From Rhodospirillales bacterium (GTDB lineage: Bacteria; Pseudomonadota; Alphaproteobacteria; Acetobacterales; Acetobacteraceae): a stretch of DNA of 64,000 nt. Shown here one piece after another: positions 1 through 9,614 of the stretch (position 1 is the stretch's first letter; each line of letters opens with the position of its first letter). The translations under genes were made by a program, and so were the position numbers. The stretch is from contig CANFKS010000004.1 in NCBI GenBank assembly GCA_947447625.1, positions 23,921 to 87,920 of the forward strand. Direction: 5' to 3'. The notes below the pieces were generated by a model, which worked only from the letters and a program-made list of their open reading frames with translations, had not been told where the DNA came from and searched no databases.

Positions 1-658
1 CGAGCACCACATCGACGCCCTTTCCGCCGGTCAGCGTCTTGATCCGCTCGGCAAAATCCTCGGTCCGGTAATTGATCCCTGCATCGGCTCCAAGCCCGAC
101 GCAGGCCGCCACCTTCTCGTCCGATCCGGCCGTCGCATAGACCGTCGCGCCGAACGCCTTGGCCAGTTGGATCGCCGTCACCCCGATGCCGGACGTGCCG
201 CCGTGGATCAGCGCGGTTTCGCCGGCCTGCAAACGGCCATGGCCGAACAGATTGGCCCATACCGTGAAATACGTCTCCGGCACCGCCCCCGCGCGGATCG
301 CGTCATACCCCACCGGCCACGGCAAGGTTTGCGCTTCCGGCGCCACGCAATACTGCGCGTAGCCGCCGCCATTGGTCAGCGCACAGACGCGATCGCCAAC
401 CCGGTAGCCCCGCACCGCCGCCCCTGCCATCACGACTTCGCCGGCGACTTCCAGCCCGATCAACGGGCTCGCCCCCGGCGGCGGCGGATAGGCCCCCATG
501 CGCTGCGCCACATCGGGCCGGTTGACCCCCGCGGCGCGCACCCGGATCAAGACCTCATCGGCCCGGACCGCCGGCAGCGGCGCGGTCGCGGGCTTCAGCA
601 CCTCCGGCCCCCCGGCACCCTCGGCCGCGATGATGGTCATGGTCTGGGGCAGGGTCAT
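1..658 (-). CDS. NAD(P)H:quinone oxidoreductase, MDR family (PIG3-like), C-terminus off window
   Basis: The visible 219 residues are the N-terminal two thirds of a zinc-free medium-chain dehydrogenase/reductase. Read directly: a GroES-like domain with [20 protein letters not shown] (about 45-63), GLEVAGEV (68-75), and the NADPH Rossmann turn [16 protein letters not shown] (152-167). The NRPD and YPPPPGAS motifs are typical of the PIG3/quinone oxidoreductase branch, normally about 325 residues, so roughly 105 residues lie beyond the left edge. The start at 658 gives a normal N-terminus. The family reduces quinones or activated carbonyls one-electron-wise with NADPH in the cytoplasm. The substrate here is unknown. 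Confidence 0.85.
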   Translation of the reverse strand, partial: MTLPQTMTIIAAEGAGGPEVLKPATAPLPAVRADEVLIRVRAAGVNRPDVAQRMGAYPPPPGASPLIGLEVAGEVVMAGAAVRGYRVGDRVCALTNGGGYAQYCVAPEAQTLPWPVGYDAIRAGAVPETYFTVWANLFGHGRLQAGETALIHGGTSGIGVTAIQLAKAFGATVYATAGSDEKVAACVGLGADAGINYRTEDFAERIKTLTGGKGVDVVL

Positions 659-750
659 GGTGCGTCTCCGTTTATGCCCCGTATTGTCCGGCGCCCCGCC
701 ACCCCCCGTCAATGCCCGGTCCAATGATTATAAACCATCACCATCATATC

Positions 751-1440
751 CTATACCGAAGAAGCCGCCCGCCGCTTCGGCCCGAACGCGAAGCTGAACA
801 CCCGCTCCTTTCCGAGCAGAAACGCCCGCCCCCCGATCGGAAAAAACCGCCGTATCGCCATGTCCTCCACATCGAGCCCTCCCGTATAGGCCCCGAGCGC
901 CGGCATCACGACACGCCTGGCATCGGCCACGAAACACGGCCGTGTCACCACCGCTCCCCGCACCGGCACCGACGCCTTGGGATGATAATGCCCGCTGATT
1001 TCGCCGGCGAGCCGCCCTTCCGCCGCCTCATGCCGAAAGACGAGGTTGCCCGCCCGCCACGCCGCGACACTCGCGCCGCGCAGCCCGTTCGGCTGCTTGT
1101 CGTGGTTTCCCATCACCCAAACAAAGTCGAACTTCTCCGCCATCGAACCCAACCGCGCCGCATCCGCCCGCTGCAAGCGCCCCGCCCCGCCGTCGTCATG
1201 GAATGTATCACCCAGCGCCACCACCACCTCCGGCCCGTAGCGCCGCAACAGCACCGCGAGCACATCGAGCGTCTCCCGCGTGTCCCACGGCGGCAGCAAC
1301 GAGCCCTGCCGGGCCGCGGCCGAGCCTTTCTCGAAATGCAGGTCCGAGACCACCAGCACCCGCCGCTCCGGCCAGTACAACCCGCCGGCCGGGTCCAGGA
1401 ACAGCCGCTCGCCAGCCAGATGGATCGTCGCGGCACGCAC
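751..1440 (-). CDS. pdeM: Ligase-associated DNA damage response endonuclease PdeM
   Basis: Small calcineurin-like metallophosphoesterase. Metal-ligand motifs are visible: SDLHFEKG (DxH at 33-35), GDTFHDD (GD at 77-78), GNHD (111-114) and GHYHP (150-154). The leader AGERLFLDPAGGLYWPE is typical of PdeM proteins. I chose GTG at 1440, which overlaps the TAG stop of the upstream helicase by one base (TAGTG). A longer reading from 1491 would overlap the helicase by 52 bases and begin with non-family sequence. The one-base overlap implies translational coupling. The family works with an Lhr-like helicase and often an ATP-dependent DNA ligase and an exonuclease in DNA repair; the latter two are not in view. 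Confidence 0.88.
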   Translation of the reverse strand: MRAATIHLAGERLFLDPAGGLYWPERRVLVVSDLHFEKGSAAARQGSLLPPWDTRETLDVLAVLLRRYGPEVVVALGDTFHDDGGAGRLQRADAARLGSMAEKFDFVWVMGNHDKQPNGLRGASVAAWRAGNLVFRHEAAEGRLAGEISGHYHPKASVPVRGAVVTRPCFVADARRVVMPALGAYTGGLDVEDMAIRRFFPIGGRAFLLGKERVFSFAFGPKRRAASSV

Positions 1441-3884
1441 TACAACAACCTCATTTGCTTTGGTTTCCTTGCTTTGGGAGGCGAAGCGCAACCTTCCGCT
1501 TCAGCCACCAGCGCTTCCGCCTCGGCCAGCAGATCGTCATCGCTGAGCCCGGATCGCACACTCTCCCGCCCGATCTCCAGCAACACCGGGACCGCCAGCG
1601 GCGACACCCGCGACAACGCCATGTGCCGCACCCGGCCCTGGATCCGCGTCAGCATCCCCTGGATCCGTCCCAGATCGGTCAGCCCCCCGGCCGCATCCGC
1701 CCAGGTTGCCCGCATCAGGATGTGATCGGGCTGATGCTTGCGCAACACCTCGTAGATCAGGTCCGAATTGACCGTCACCTGCCGCCGGTTCTTTTCAGCG
1801 CCCGGTTGATGCCGCTGGATCAATCCCGCGATCACCGCGACGGTGCGGAACGTCCGGCGCAACATCGAGCTTTCCGCCATCCATGCCTCGAGATCGTCAC
1901 CCAGGATGTCCGCTTCGAACAATCTCGCAATATCATATGGTTCGAATGCGCTCCACACGGAAACCACATAGTCCGTCGCCACGAAACCGAGCGGGTGAAA
2001 GCCAAACCGCTGCATCCGCCGCGTCAGCAGCATCCCCAGCGTCTGGTGCGCATTGCGCCCCTCGAAGCAATAGGCGACCAGAAAGAACTTGTCGCCGCGC
2101 GGGAACGTCTCCACCAGCAGATCATCCCGCCCCGGCATGCGCGACACGCCGCGCTGCAGGATCAGCCACTCCCGCACCGCCTCCGGCAGCCCGGCCCAGG
2201 ACTCCGGATCCTGCAGCATCGCCCGCACCCGGTCCGCCAGATTGGTGGTCATCGGCATCCGCCCGCCGGCATAGGCCGGCACTTTCGGCTCCCCCTCCCC
2301 GCCATCCGCGACTTCGCAAATATTCTCCTTCAAACGCAGGAACTTCAACATCCTGCCAGAGAATATGAAGGTATCACCCGGGGTCAGCATGGTGACGAAA
2401 TACGCCTCCACCTCCCCCAGCGGCGCCCCGCCGCGCCCGGCATAGCGCACCTTGAGGAGCGGTTCTTCGACGATGGTGCCGATATTCATCCGATGCTGCT
2501 TCGCCACCCGCTCGCCCATCACATGCACCAGCCCCGCGCTGTCCCGGAACAGCCGGCGATACCGGTCATAGGCCGACAACGCGTATCCGCCATCCTCGAC
2601 AAAGCGCAGAACATCATCAAAATCTTTTCGTTCCAACGCACTATACGGCTGAACGGACCTCACCTCTTGATATAATTGGTCCGGGCGGAACGGCCCAGCG
2701 CATGCCACACCCATGATGTGCTGCGCCAGCACATCGAGCCCCCCGGGGCGCGGCGGATCGCCATCCAATTCCCCGGCCCGCACGCCCGCGATCGCCGCCT
2801 CGCATTCCAGCACCTCGAACCGGTTGGCCGGCACCAGGATGGCGCGCGACACCTCGTCCATCCGATGATTCGCCCGCCCCACCCTCTGCAGCAGCCGCGA
2901 TACCCCCTTCGGCGCGCCGACCTGCAACACCTGGTCCACCCCACCCCAATCGATCCCAAGGTCAAGCGACGAGGTCGCCACCACCGCGCGCAACCGCCCC
3001 TCCGCCATCGCGGCTTCCACGCGCTTGCGCTGCTCCAACTCCAGCGAGCCGTGATGGATCGCAATCGGCAGCGTCTCGTCGTTCAACCGCCACAGCGCCT
3101 GAAACAGCAACTCGGCCTGAGCCCGCGTATTGACAAACACGATCGTCATCCCGGCAGCCCGGATCCGGTCCAATATCACCGGTGCCGCCGCCAGCCCCAT
3201 ATGTCCCGCCCACGGCAAGCGCCCCTGCGGCAGCATCACCGAGATATCCGGCGCAGCCCCCCCTTTCACCTCGATCACCCGCCCCGCCCCCACGAATGCC
3301 GCGATCGCGCCGCGATGCGCCACCGTGGCGGACAGCCCGATCCGCCGCACGCCGGGCGCCATCGCCATCAGCCGCGCCAACCCCAGCGCGAACATATCGC
3401 CCCGCTTGGTGCCGGCCAGCGCATGCACCTCGTCCACAACAACGGTTCGCAACCTCCTGAACATGCTCTCACTCTCAGGCTGCGACACCATGACAGCGAG
3501 GCTCTCTGGCGTTGTCAGGAGGATGCTTGGCGGCGCCTCGCGCTGGCGCCGCCGTTCCGCCGTCGGCGTATCGCCGCTGCGCGAGCCCACCGTCACTGCC
3601 AGCCCCATATCGCCAATCGGCGCCGCCAAATTACGCGCAACATCGGCCGCCAACGCCTTGAGGGGGCTCACATAAAGCGTGTGCAGCCCGTCATGCGGCG
3701 CCTGTGCCAGCGCGACGAGACCGGGCAGAAACCCCGCCAGCGTCTTGCCTCCGCCGGTCGGCGCGATCAGCAGCACACTCTCCCCCGCCTGCGCTGCAGC
3801 CAGCACATCGAGTTGGTGCGCCCGCGGCACCCACCCGCGCGCCGCGAACCAATTGGCAAAGAGTTCTGGCAATGTTCCGTTCAT
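1440..3884 (-). CDS. Ligase-associated DNA damage response DEXH-box helicase (Lhr-like)
   Basis: 814 residues, the normal length of the short Lhr-like helicases linked to PdeM. Motif I APTGGGKT lies at 41-48; further on are a DEVH box, SAT (motif III), a C-terminal helicase domain with TSSLDLGIDWGGVDQV, and QRVGRANHRMDE (motif VI). A DEAD/H-associated domain follows. ATP-dependent DNA unwinding in repair is inferred from the family. It is first in a two-gene unit with pdeM, coupled by a one-base overlap. The 129-base gap to the divergent SMP-30 gene must hold both promoters. Confidence 0.92.
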   Translation of the reverse strand: MNGTLPELFANWFAARGWVPRAHQLDVLAAAQAGESVLLIAPTGGGKTLAGFLPGLVALAQAPHDGLHTLYVSPLKALAADVARNLAAPIGDMGLAVTVGSRSGDTPTAERRRQREAPPSILLTTPESLAVMVSQPESESMFRRLRTVVVDEVHALAGTKRGDMFALGLARLMAMAPGVRRIGLSATVAHRGAIAAFVGAGRVIEVKGGAAPDISVMLPQGRLPWAGHMGLAAAPVILDRIRAAGMTIVFVNTRAQAELLFQALWRLNDETLPIAIHHGSLELEQRKRVEAAMAEGRLRAVVATSSLDLGIDWGGVDQVLQVGAPKGVSRLLQRVGRANHRMDEVSRAILVPANRFEVLECEAAIAGVRAGELDGDPPRPGGLDVLAQHIMGVACAGPFRPDQLYQEVRSVQPYSALERKDFDDVLRFVEDGGYALSAYDRYRRLFRDSAGLVHVMGERVAKQHRMNIGTIVEEPLLKVRYAGRGGAPLGEVEAYFVTMLTPGDTFIFSGRMLKFLRLKENICEVADGGEGEPKVPAYAGGRMPMTTNLADRVRAMLQDPESWAGLPEAVREWLILQRGVSRMPGRDDLLVETFPRGDKFFLVAYCFEGRNAHQTLGMLLTRRMQRFGFHPLGFVATDYVVSVWSAFEPYDIARLFEADILGDDLEAWMAESSMLRRTFRTVAVIAGLIQRHQPGAEKNRRQVTVNSDLIYEVLRKHQPDHILMRATWADAAGGLTDLGRIQGMLTRIQGRVRHMALSRVSPLAVPVLLEIGRESVRSGLSDDDLLAEAEALVAEAEGCASPPKARKPKQMRLL

Positions 3885-4013
3885 CTTTGCCCTTCATAGT
3901 TCCCACCGGGGCGACCGGCAATCCGCTCGCGCCGTCTCGCGCCTCCGGGAAGGATGGACCATCCGGCCAGACCAGGCGATGATCGGACAACACAGCGATG
4001 GCAGGAGGGAATC

Positions 4014-4859
4014 ATGAGCGAAATCAGATCAGTCTTTCAGGGCGTGACATTCACCGAAGGGCCACGCTGGCATGACGGAGAATTCTGGTTTTCCGATTTC
4101 TACACCCACCAGATCCTGCGCCTCGACGCCGCCGGCCACGCCACCAAGGTCGTCGATGTGCCGCAGCAGCCCTCGGGCCTCGGCTGGCGGCCGGATGGCA
4201 CCATGCTCGTCGTCTCCATGCTCGATCGCAAACTCATGCGCCTCGACGGCACCGCTCTCGCCGAAGTGGCGGACCTCTCGGCCCATGCCGGAGGCCCCTG
4301 CAACGACATGGTGGTTGACGGCAAAGGCCGCGCCTATGTGGGCAATTTCGGCTTCGACCGCGCTGCCGGGCAAAGCGAGAAAGCCGCCGACCTCATCCGC
4401 GTCGACACCGATGGCACCGTCAGCATCGCCGCCACGGGCTTGATGTTCCCCAACGGCACCGTCATCACGCCGGACGGCAAGGGCATGATCATCGCCGAAA
4501 CCATCGGCCAGCGCCTCACCTGGTTCGACATCGCCCCCGATGGCAGCCTCGAAGGCCGCCGGGTCTGGGCCGATCTCGCTGGTCACTTCCCCGACGGCAT
4601 CTGCCTCGATGCCGAAGGCGCCGTCTGGATCGCCGATGCCCGCGGGCAGGACCTGCTGCGGATCGGCGCCGGCGGCACGGTTCTGCAGCGCATCGCGATG
4701 CCCTCGGGCCTCTTTGCCTTCGCCTGCGCCCTCGGCGGGGCGGACCGCAAGACCCTCTATGTCTGTTCCAGCTCCGCCAGCGGCCCCGGCCAGGCGACCA
4801 AGCGCGACGGCGGCATCCATGCTGTTCCTGTCAGCATCCCCGGGGCGGGGTGGCCATGA
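4014..4859 (+). CDS. SMP-30/gluconolactonase-type lactonase
   Basis: A 281-residue six-bladed propeller of the SMP-30/gluconolactonase/LRE family. Candidate metal ligands are Glu in VTFTEGPRWHDG near the N-terminus, Asn in GGPCNDMVVD and Asp in HFPDGICLD, matching the family pattern. I start at 4014, preceded by AGGAGGG; an in-frame ATG at 3954 would add 20 residues unlike the family. The likely role is hydrolysis of a sugar or aldonic lactone in the cytoplasm. The stop overlaps the start of the next gene as ATGA, so it is co-translated with the SDR, an arrangement suggesting oxidation of a sugar or alcohol and then lactone opening. Confidence 0.85.
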   Translation: MSEIRSVFQGVTFTEGPRWHDGEFWFSDFYTHQILRLDAAGHATKVVDVPQQPSGLGWRPDGTMLVVSMLDRKLMRLDGTALAEVADLSAHAGGPCNDMVVDGKGRAYVGNFGFDRAAGQSEKAADLIRVDTDGTVSIAATGLMFPNGTVITPDGKGMIIAETIGQRLTWFDIAPDGSLEGRRVWADLAGHFPDGICLDAEGAVWIADARGQDLLRIGAGGTVLQRIAMPSGLFAFACALGGADRKTLYVCSSSASGPGQATKRDGGIHAVPVSIPGAGWP

Positions 4860-5659
4860 GCGACGATATGGGCCTGTCCGGCCGCGTCGCCATTGTCACC
4901 GGCGGCGGCGCCCAGGGCGAGGGTATCGGCAACGGCCGCGCCGCCTGCATCCTGCTCGCCCGCGCGGGCGCCTCGGTCCTGGTCGTTGACCGGGATCTCG
5001 CGCTTGCGGAGCGCACGGTGGCCCTGATCGCAGCCGAAGGCGGCACCGCCGCGGCCGCAGCCTTCGATGTCACGCACTCCGCCGCGTGCGAAGCCATGGT
5101 GGGCGAGGCCATCGCGCGGTTCGGCCGCCTCGACCTGCTCGACAACAACGTCGGCATCGGCAGCCGCGGCAGCGTCGTCGAGGAAAGCGAGGACACCTGG
5201 CACCGCGTGATGAACGTCAATGTCACATCGATGTTCCTCACCTCCAAGCACGCCATCCCCGCCATGATCAAAACCGCCGGCGGGGGGGCCATCGTCAATG
5301 TCTCCTCCATCTCGGCGCTCCGCCCCCGCGGCCTCACCACCTATACCGTCTCCAAAGGCGCGGTCATCGCGCTCACTCAAGCCATGGCCGTCGACCACGG
5401 CAAGGACAATATCCGCGTCAACTGCGTCGCGCCCGGCCCGGTCTATACGCCGATGGTCTATGACCGAGGCATGACCGAGCAGGCCCGCGATACCCGCCGC
5501 CGCGCCTCCGTGCTGGCCATCGAAGGCACCGGGTGGGACATCGGACACGCGGTCCGCTTCCTGCTGTCCAGCCAGGCCCGCTACATCACCGGCCATACCC
5601 TCGTGGTCGACGGCGGCACGACGCTCAGAGCCCCGGATCGGGAGTCCCAGGAGCACTGA
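4856..5659 (+). CDS. SDR family oxidoreductase
   Basis: 267 residues, classical short-chain dehydrogenase. The cofactor motif is a variant, TGGGAQGEGIG (expected TGxxxGxG, with extra residues before GIG). NNVG replaces the usual NNAG, and the catalytic set is visible: Ser in VNVSSIS and Tyr/Lys in YTVSK. The C-terminus SSQARYITGHTLVVDGGTT is standard. Asp in VVDRD after the second strand suggests NAD preference. It overlaps the upstream lactonase by four bases (ATGA). Substrate unknown; a sugar or secondary alcohol is plausible from the neighbour. It converges on hyuB with 23 bases between stops. Confidence 0.88.
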   Translation: MSDDMGLSGRVAIVTGGGAQGEGIGNGRAACILLARAGASVLVVDRDLALAERTVALIAAEGGTAAAAAFDVTHSAACEAMVGEAIARFGRLDLLDNNVGIGSRGSVVEESEDTWHRVMNVNVTSMFLTSKHAIPAMIKTAGGGAIVNVSSISALRPRGLTTYTVSKGAVIALTQAMAVDHGKDNIRVNCVAPGPVYTPMVYDRGMTEQARDTRRRASVLAIEGTGWDIGHAVRFLLSSQARYITGHTLVVDGGTTLRAPDRESQEH

Positions 5660-5682
5660 GAGGGCGGAGCACAGGCACCATA

Positions 5683-7581
5683 TCAGGTCCGGGCTATCCC
5701 TTCCCGCCTGAGTTCGGCCAATCGGTAGGGCCGCAACCCGGCGGGCAGCGCAAGCACCGCTTCAGCCATGGCGCGGCTCGTGGCCTCGGGCAAGCGGCGT
5801 TCGAGGTCCTGGCGGGCCGGGCCGATGGTGAACGCCGGCGGCGCCGGGCGGGGTATTGCGCGCACGGCATCGGTTGCAGCCGCATCGAGCGCATCGCCGC
5901 GGATGATGACGCCATAGCCGCTCCGGGCCTCCGCCGGGCTCAACAGCCCGTCCAGCACTTCGGCCAGTACCAGCGCCGGATCGCGCGCGAACGGATCGCC
6001 GAAGCCGCCGCCGGAGGGGGTGATCATCAACAGCCGGTCGCCATGAGCGAGTTCGAGCACGTCGATCTTGCCGATGTTGCGCTCTGCCGATGTGCCGGGG
6101 TTCAACACCGTGCTGCCCGCACTGCCGCTTGCGCCGCCATGCAGGCCGAAGGGTTGGAAGCGAAACCGGTCGAGCCCGCGCACGGTGATGGTCGCGGCAA
6201 GGCCGCGGTTCTCCAATTCGATGCGCATCGCCTGGCCGCCGCGATGCAGTCCGGGCGCGGCGCGGCCGGGCTCGTAGCTGAAGCGGCGCAGCACCAGGCT
6301 GGTCTCGGACTCCACCACTTCCGCCGGCGCCGAACGCAGAAACGCGACGGGCTGGTCGATCCCGTCGAGCCCGTCGGCATCCCGCCTGCCGCCGGAGCCG
6401 CCGATGAACGGCTCCACGACCGAGACATGCCGCCGTCCGGTGCGGCCATCGACGCCGGAGACCGCGATGATACCGGCCTGTCCCGCACCGCAGGCCGCGA
6501 TGCCGCCGGGATAGGCCTGGTTGAGGCAGCCGAGGATCGCGTCGTAGCAGCGCATCACCGCCACCCAGCGATTGCCCATGGCGGCGGGAAATTCGGCGTT
6601 CATCAGCGTGCCAACCGGGGCGTGCGTGCGGATCGGGCGGATAATCCCGCCATTGACCGGCGTGGTCGGCTCGATGGTCTGGATGAAATTGATGACCGGC
6701 ATGCACAGGAAGGGATGCGCCCGCTTGCCGGTCACGAAATTCATCGCCAGCCGAACTGCCGGATCGCTGCCGGTGAAATCGAGCGCCAGCGTGCCGCCCG
6801 GCTCCACCGTCATGCAGGCGTGGATGAACACGTGCCCCTCGCCGCGATAATCCTCGAGATACTCGGAGAAGCGGTATTCCCCCGGCACGAGCCGCCCCAA
6901 CGCCTCCCGCGCCTTCAATTCGCCCAGCGCCAGCACATCAGAGACCGATTCCAGCACCTCCGCCGTGCCGTAGCGGGCGCACAGCTCGTTCATCCGCGCA
7001 TCCAGCAACGCGAGCCCGGCCAACATGGCCTGCAGATCGCCCCAGATCAGGTCGGGGATACGGGAATTGTCCGAGAAGAAATTCCACATCGCGGTGTTGA
7101 GCGCCCCGGCCCGGTAGAGCAGACCGGGCCGGATGCGCACGCCTTCCTGAAACACCTCATAGCTGGTCGGCGCGATCGAGCCCGGCACCGCGCCGCCGAT
7201 GTCCGAGGCATGGATGAAAGCCCAGGCGAACGCGACGATCACACCGTCGCGGAACACCGGGCGCAGCAGATGGATGTCCATCGTGTGGGTACACAATGCA
7301 TCGCCGGAGAACGGGTCATTGGTGAGGATGATGTCGCCCGGCACCAGCGTCTCGATGCCGATCTCGTCCACCACCGCGCGGACATTCTGACACACCGAGG
7401 AGGTGACGCCTGATTTCATCGGATAGGCAAAGAACGCGCCTTCGACGCTGGCCAGCGCCACCTGATAATCCTGCGTCTGTTTGACGAAGGTGGTGTAGGC
7501 GGTGCGGTAGGCAACGTTGCTGGCCTCCTCGGCGATGGCGGCGAAGCGGTTGCGCATGATTTCGGTCCGCACGGGGTCCAT
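5683..7581 (-). CDS. hyuB: Hydantoinase B/5-oxoprolinase, beta-type subunit
   Basis: 632 residues. The N-terminus with MRNRFAAIAEEASNVAYRTA and the central NDPFSGDALCTHTMDIHLLRPV and FAWAFIHASDIGGAVPGS are hallmarks of the HyuB/OplB family. GGGFGDPFARDPALVLAEVLDG marks the usual C-terminal region; about 75 further residues follow, so the protein is somewhat long for a stand-alone subunit. It forms the ATP-dependent cyclic-amide hydrolase with HyuA, two bases upstream. Behind ggt in the same operon it may cleave 5-oxoproline to glutamate, but hydantoin or a related ring is equally possible by sequence. Confidence 0.9.
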   Translation of the reverse strand: MDPVRTEIMRNRFAAIAEEASNVAYRTAYTTFVKQTQDYQVALASVEGAFFAYPMKSGVTSSVCQNVRAVVDEIGIETLVPGDIILTNDPFSGDALCTHTMDIHLLRPVFRDGVIVAFAWAFIHASDIGGAVPGSIAPTSYEVFQEGVRIRPGLLYRAGALNTAMWNFFSDNSRIPDLIWGDLQAMLAGLALLDARMNELCARYGTAEVLESVSDVLALGELKAREALGRLVPGEYRFSEYLEDYRGEGHVFIHACMTVEPGGTLALDFTGSDPAVRLAMNFVTGKRAHPFLCMPVINFIQTIEPTTPVNGGIIRPIRTHAPVGTLMNAEFPAAMGNRWVAVMRCYDAILGCLNQAYPGGIAACGAGQAGIIAVSGVDGRTGRRHVSVVEPFIGGSGGRRDADGLDGIDQPVAFLRSAPAEVVESETSLVLRRFSYEPGRAAPGLHRGGQAMRIELENRGLAATITVRGLDRFRFQPFGLHGGASGSAGSTVLNPGTSAERNIGKIDVLELAHGDRLLMITPSGGGFGDPFARDPALVLAEVLDGLLSPAEARSGYGVIIRGDALDAAATDAVRAIPRPAPPAFTIGPARQDLERRLPEATSRAMAEAVLALPAGLRPYRLAELRREGIART

Positions 7582-7583
7582 GC

Positions 7584-9614
7584 TCAGCTCCGCTCCAGTA
7601 TGAGATCGCCAAACACGCCGATCGTGGCCGAGAAGCCGGGCGGCACCACCACGGTCGCGGTCTCCTGCGCCACCAGCAGCGGCCCGGGCGCCGACCAGCC
7701 GGGCGGCAGGCGGGCCCAGTCATGCAGATCGACATCGCGCTCGGCGCCATCGAAGCGGGCGCGCACAAGGCGCGGCACGGCAGGCTCGGCGCCGGGCGGC
7801 AAAGCCACCGCACCCGGCTGCGGCAGCGCGCCCTCGATGCGCAGGCGCAGCGCGATGATCTCGATCTCCTGGCCGGGATGGGCATGCCCATACAGCCGGT
7901 TGTGCTCGGCATGGAAGGACGCGGCGATGGCCCCGAGGTCCCCCGCCTGAGCCGCCTCGGCAGAAATCCGGGCGGCCACGTCGAAGGACTGGCCGACATA
8001 GCGCACATCGGCGGCATACTCGTAGCCCGGCACCGCCGCGCGCGCCTGGGCGGCAAGCCAGGCCTCCGCCTCGGCCTTCAACGCGGCATAGGCCGCCACC
8101 ACATCCGCCGCAGCGAGGCTCCGCCCATGCACGGTGCGGATCACATCGTAGCGCAGGTCGGACACCAGACAGCCATAACCGCAGAACACCGAGGCCAGCC
8201 GCGGCACCACCACCCGCCCGATGCCGATTTCGGCGGCCAGCAGCGGCCCATGGATCGCGCCCGCACCGCCGAAAATCATCAGCGTCAACTCCGCCGGCGC
8301 CACCCCGAGGCGGGCGATGAACGGCAGCGCATTGGCCAGCATATTCGCGGTCGCCACGGCGATGATCGCCTCCGCCGCCGCCTCGGCCGTCCGCCCGATG
8401 GCCGCCGCGAGGGGCGCGATGACGGCTTCGGCCAGATCCCGCCGCAGCGCGAGCCCCCCCGCAAGCGGCATATCCTCCCGCAAATAGCCGCACAACACAT
8501 AGGCATCCGACACCGTCGGCTGCGTGCCGCCCTTGCCATAGCAGGCCGGCCCCGGCCGCGCGCCCGCCGAACGCGGCCCGACCTTCAGCACCGGGCCGTC
8601 CCGCCATGCGATCGAGCCGCCGCCAGCCCCGATCGCCTCGATCGCCGTCACCGGCATCATCAGCGGAAAATCACCGACCCGCCCGTCATGCGAAACCATG
8701 ATGGCGCCGTCGCGGATCAGCGAAATATCCGTGCTGGTGCCCCCCATGTCCATGGTCAGAAGATTGGCCTCGCCCAGCATGGCGCCGAGCGTCCGCGCCG
8801 CCGTCACGCCCGCCGCAGGCCCTGAAAGCAGGGTATGGATCGGCATCCGCGTTGCCTCTGCCGCCGCCATCACCCCGCCGTTGGACTTGGTGACGAGCAG
8901 CCGCGCCTGGGGCAAGCGCCGGGCGATCCATGCCTCCAGCGCCGCGAGATACCCCGACAGCGCCCGCCGCGCATAGGCATTGAGCAGCGCCGCACTCGCC
9001 CGCTCATATTCCGATTGCTGCGGCCACACCGCGTGCGACAGCACCACATCCACCGGCCCCAGCGCCGCACGGATCGCCGCCGCCGCCTGCGCCTCATGCA
9101 CCGGATTGCGATATGCGTGCAGGAAGCACACCGCGATCGCCGCTGCTCCCTGCGCCAGGGCCGCCCGCGCCGCCGTCACCACCTCGGCGGTGTCGAGCGC
9201 GCGGTCGATGCTGCCATCGGCCAGGATGCGCTCGTCGATTTCGAACACCATCCGCCGCGGGATGATCGGCAGCGCCCGCCGGGCAAACAAATCGACCGGC
9301 CGATCCACCCGCAGCCGCGCAACATCGAGCAGGTCGCGAAATCCAGCCGTCACCAGCAAGGCCAGCGGCGGCCCGCTGCGCTCGATCACCGCATTGGTGC
9401 TCACCGTTGTGCCATGGACGATCAGCATCGGATCACCGGCTGCGATGCGCCCCTCGGCCAGCAGCACCTCCAGCCCATCCTGCACGCCGCGGGCGAAATC
9501 AGGCGGCGTCGAGGGCATTTTCATGGCGTGCACGGCGGTGTAGCCCGCCCTGTCGCCGTCCCACAACGCGAAGTCGGTGAAGGTGCCGCCGATGTCGATG
9601 CCGATACGGATCAT
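7584..9614 (-). CDS. hyuA: Hydantoinase A/5-oxoprolinase, alpha-type subunit
   Basis: 676 residues. IGIDIGGTFTDFALWDG at the N-terminus and LLTMDMGGTSTDISLI in the middle are the two actin-like ATPase phosphate motifs of Hydant_A. VHGTTVSTNAVIER, LSGPAAGV and FGGAGAIHG are also family signatures. The start (ATG at 9614) overlaps the ggt stop as ATGA. It binds ATP and, with HyuB, opens a cyclic imide or 5-oxoproline. Adjacency to ggt suggests the gamma-glutamyl cycle: Ggt releases or transfers glutamyl groups, cyclisation gives 5-oxoproline, and HyuAB returns it to glutamate. That substrate is inferred from context. Confidence 0.92.
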   Translation of the reverse strand: MIRIGIDIGGTFTDFALWDGDRAGYTAVHAMKMPSTPPDFARGVQDGLEVLLAEGRIAAGDPMLIVHGTTVSTNAVIERSGPPLALLVTAGFRDLLDVARLRVDRPVDLFARRALPIIPRRMVFEIDERILADGSIDRALDTAEVVTAARAALAQGAAAIAVCFLHAYRNPVHEAQAAAAIRAALGPVDVVLSHAVWPQQSEYERASAALLNAYARRALSGYLAALEAWIARRLPQARLLVTKSNGGVMAAAEATRMPIHTLLSGPAAGVTAARTLGAMLGEANLLTMDMGGTSTDISLIRDGAIMVSHDGRVGDFPLMMPVTAIEAIGAGGGSIAWRDGPVLKVGPRSAGARPGPACYGKGGTQPTVSDAYVLCGYLREDMPLAGGLALRRDLAEAVIAPLAAAIGRTAEAAAEAIIAVATANMLANALPFIARLGVAPAELTLMIFGGAGAIHGPLLAAEIGIGRVVVPRLASVFCGYGCLVSDLRYDVIRTVHGRSLAAADVVAAYAALKAEAEAWLAAQARAAVPGYEYAADVRYVGQSFDVAARISAEAAQAGDLGAIAASFHAEHNRLYGHAHPGQEIEIIALRLRIEGALPQPGAVALPPGAEPAVPRLVRARFDGAERDVDLHDWARLPPGWSAPGPLLVAQETATVVVPPGFSATIGVFGDLILERS

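Noticed and set aside
5533..7413. 626-codon rightward frame over hyuB
   Set aside because: His/Arg/Gln-rich shadow; hyuB has full family motifs on the opposite strand.
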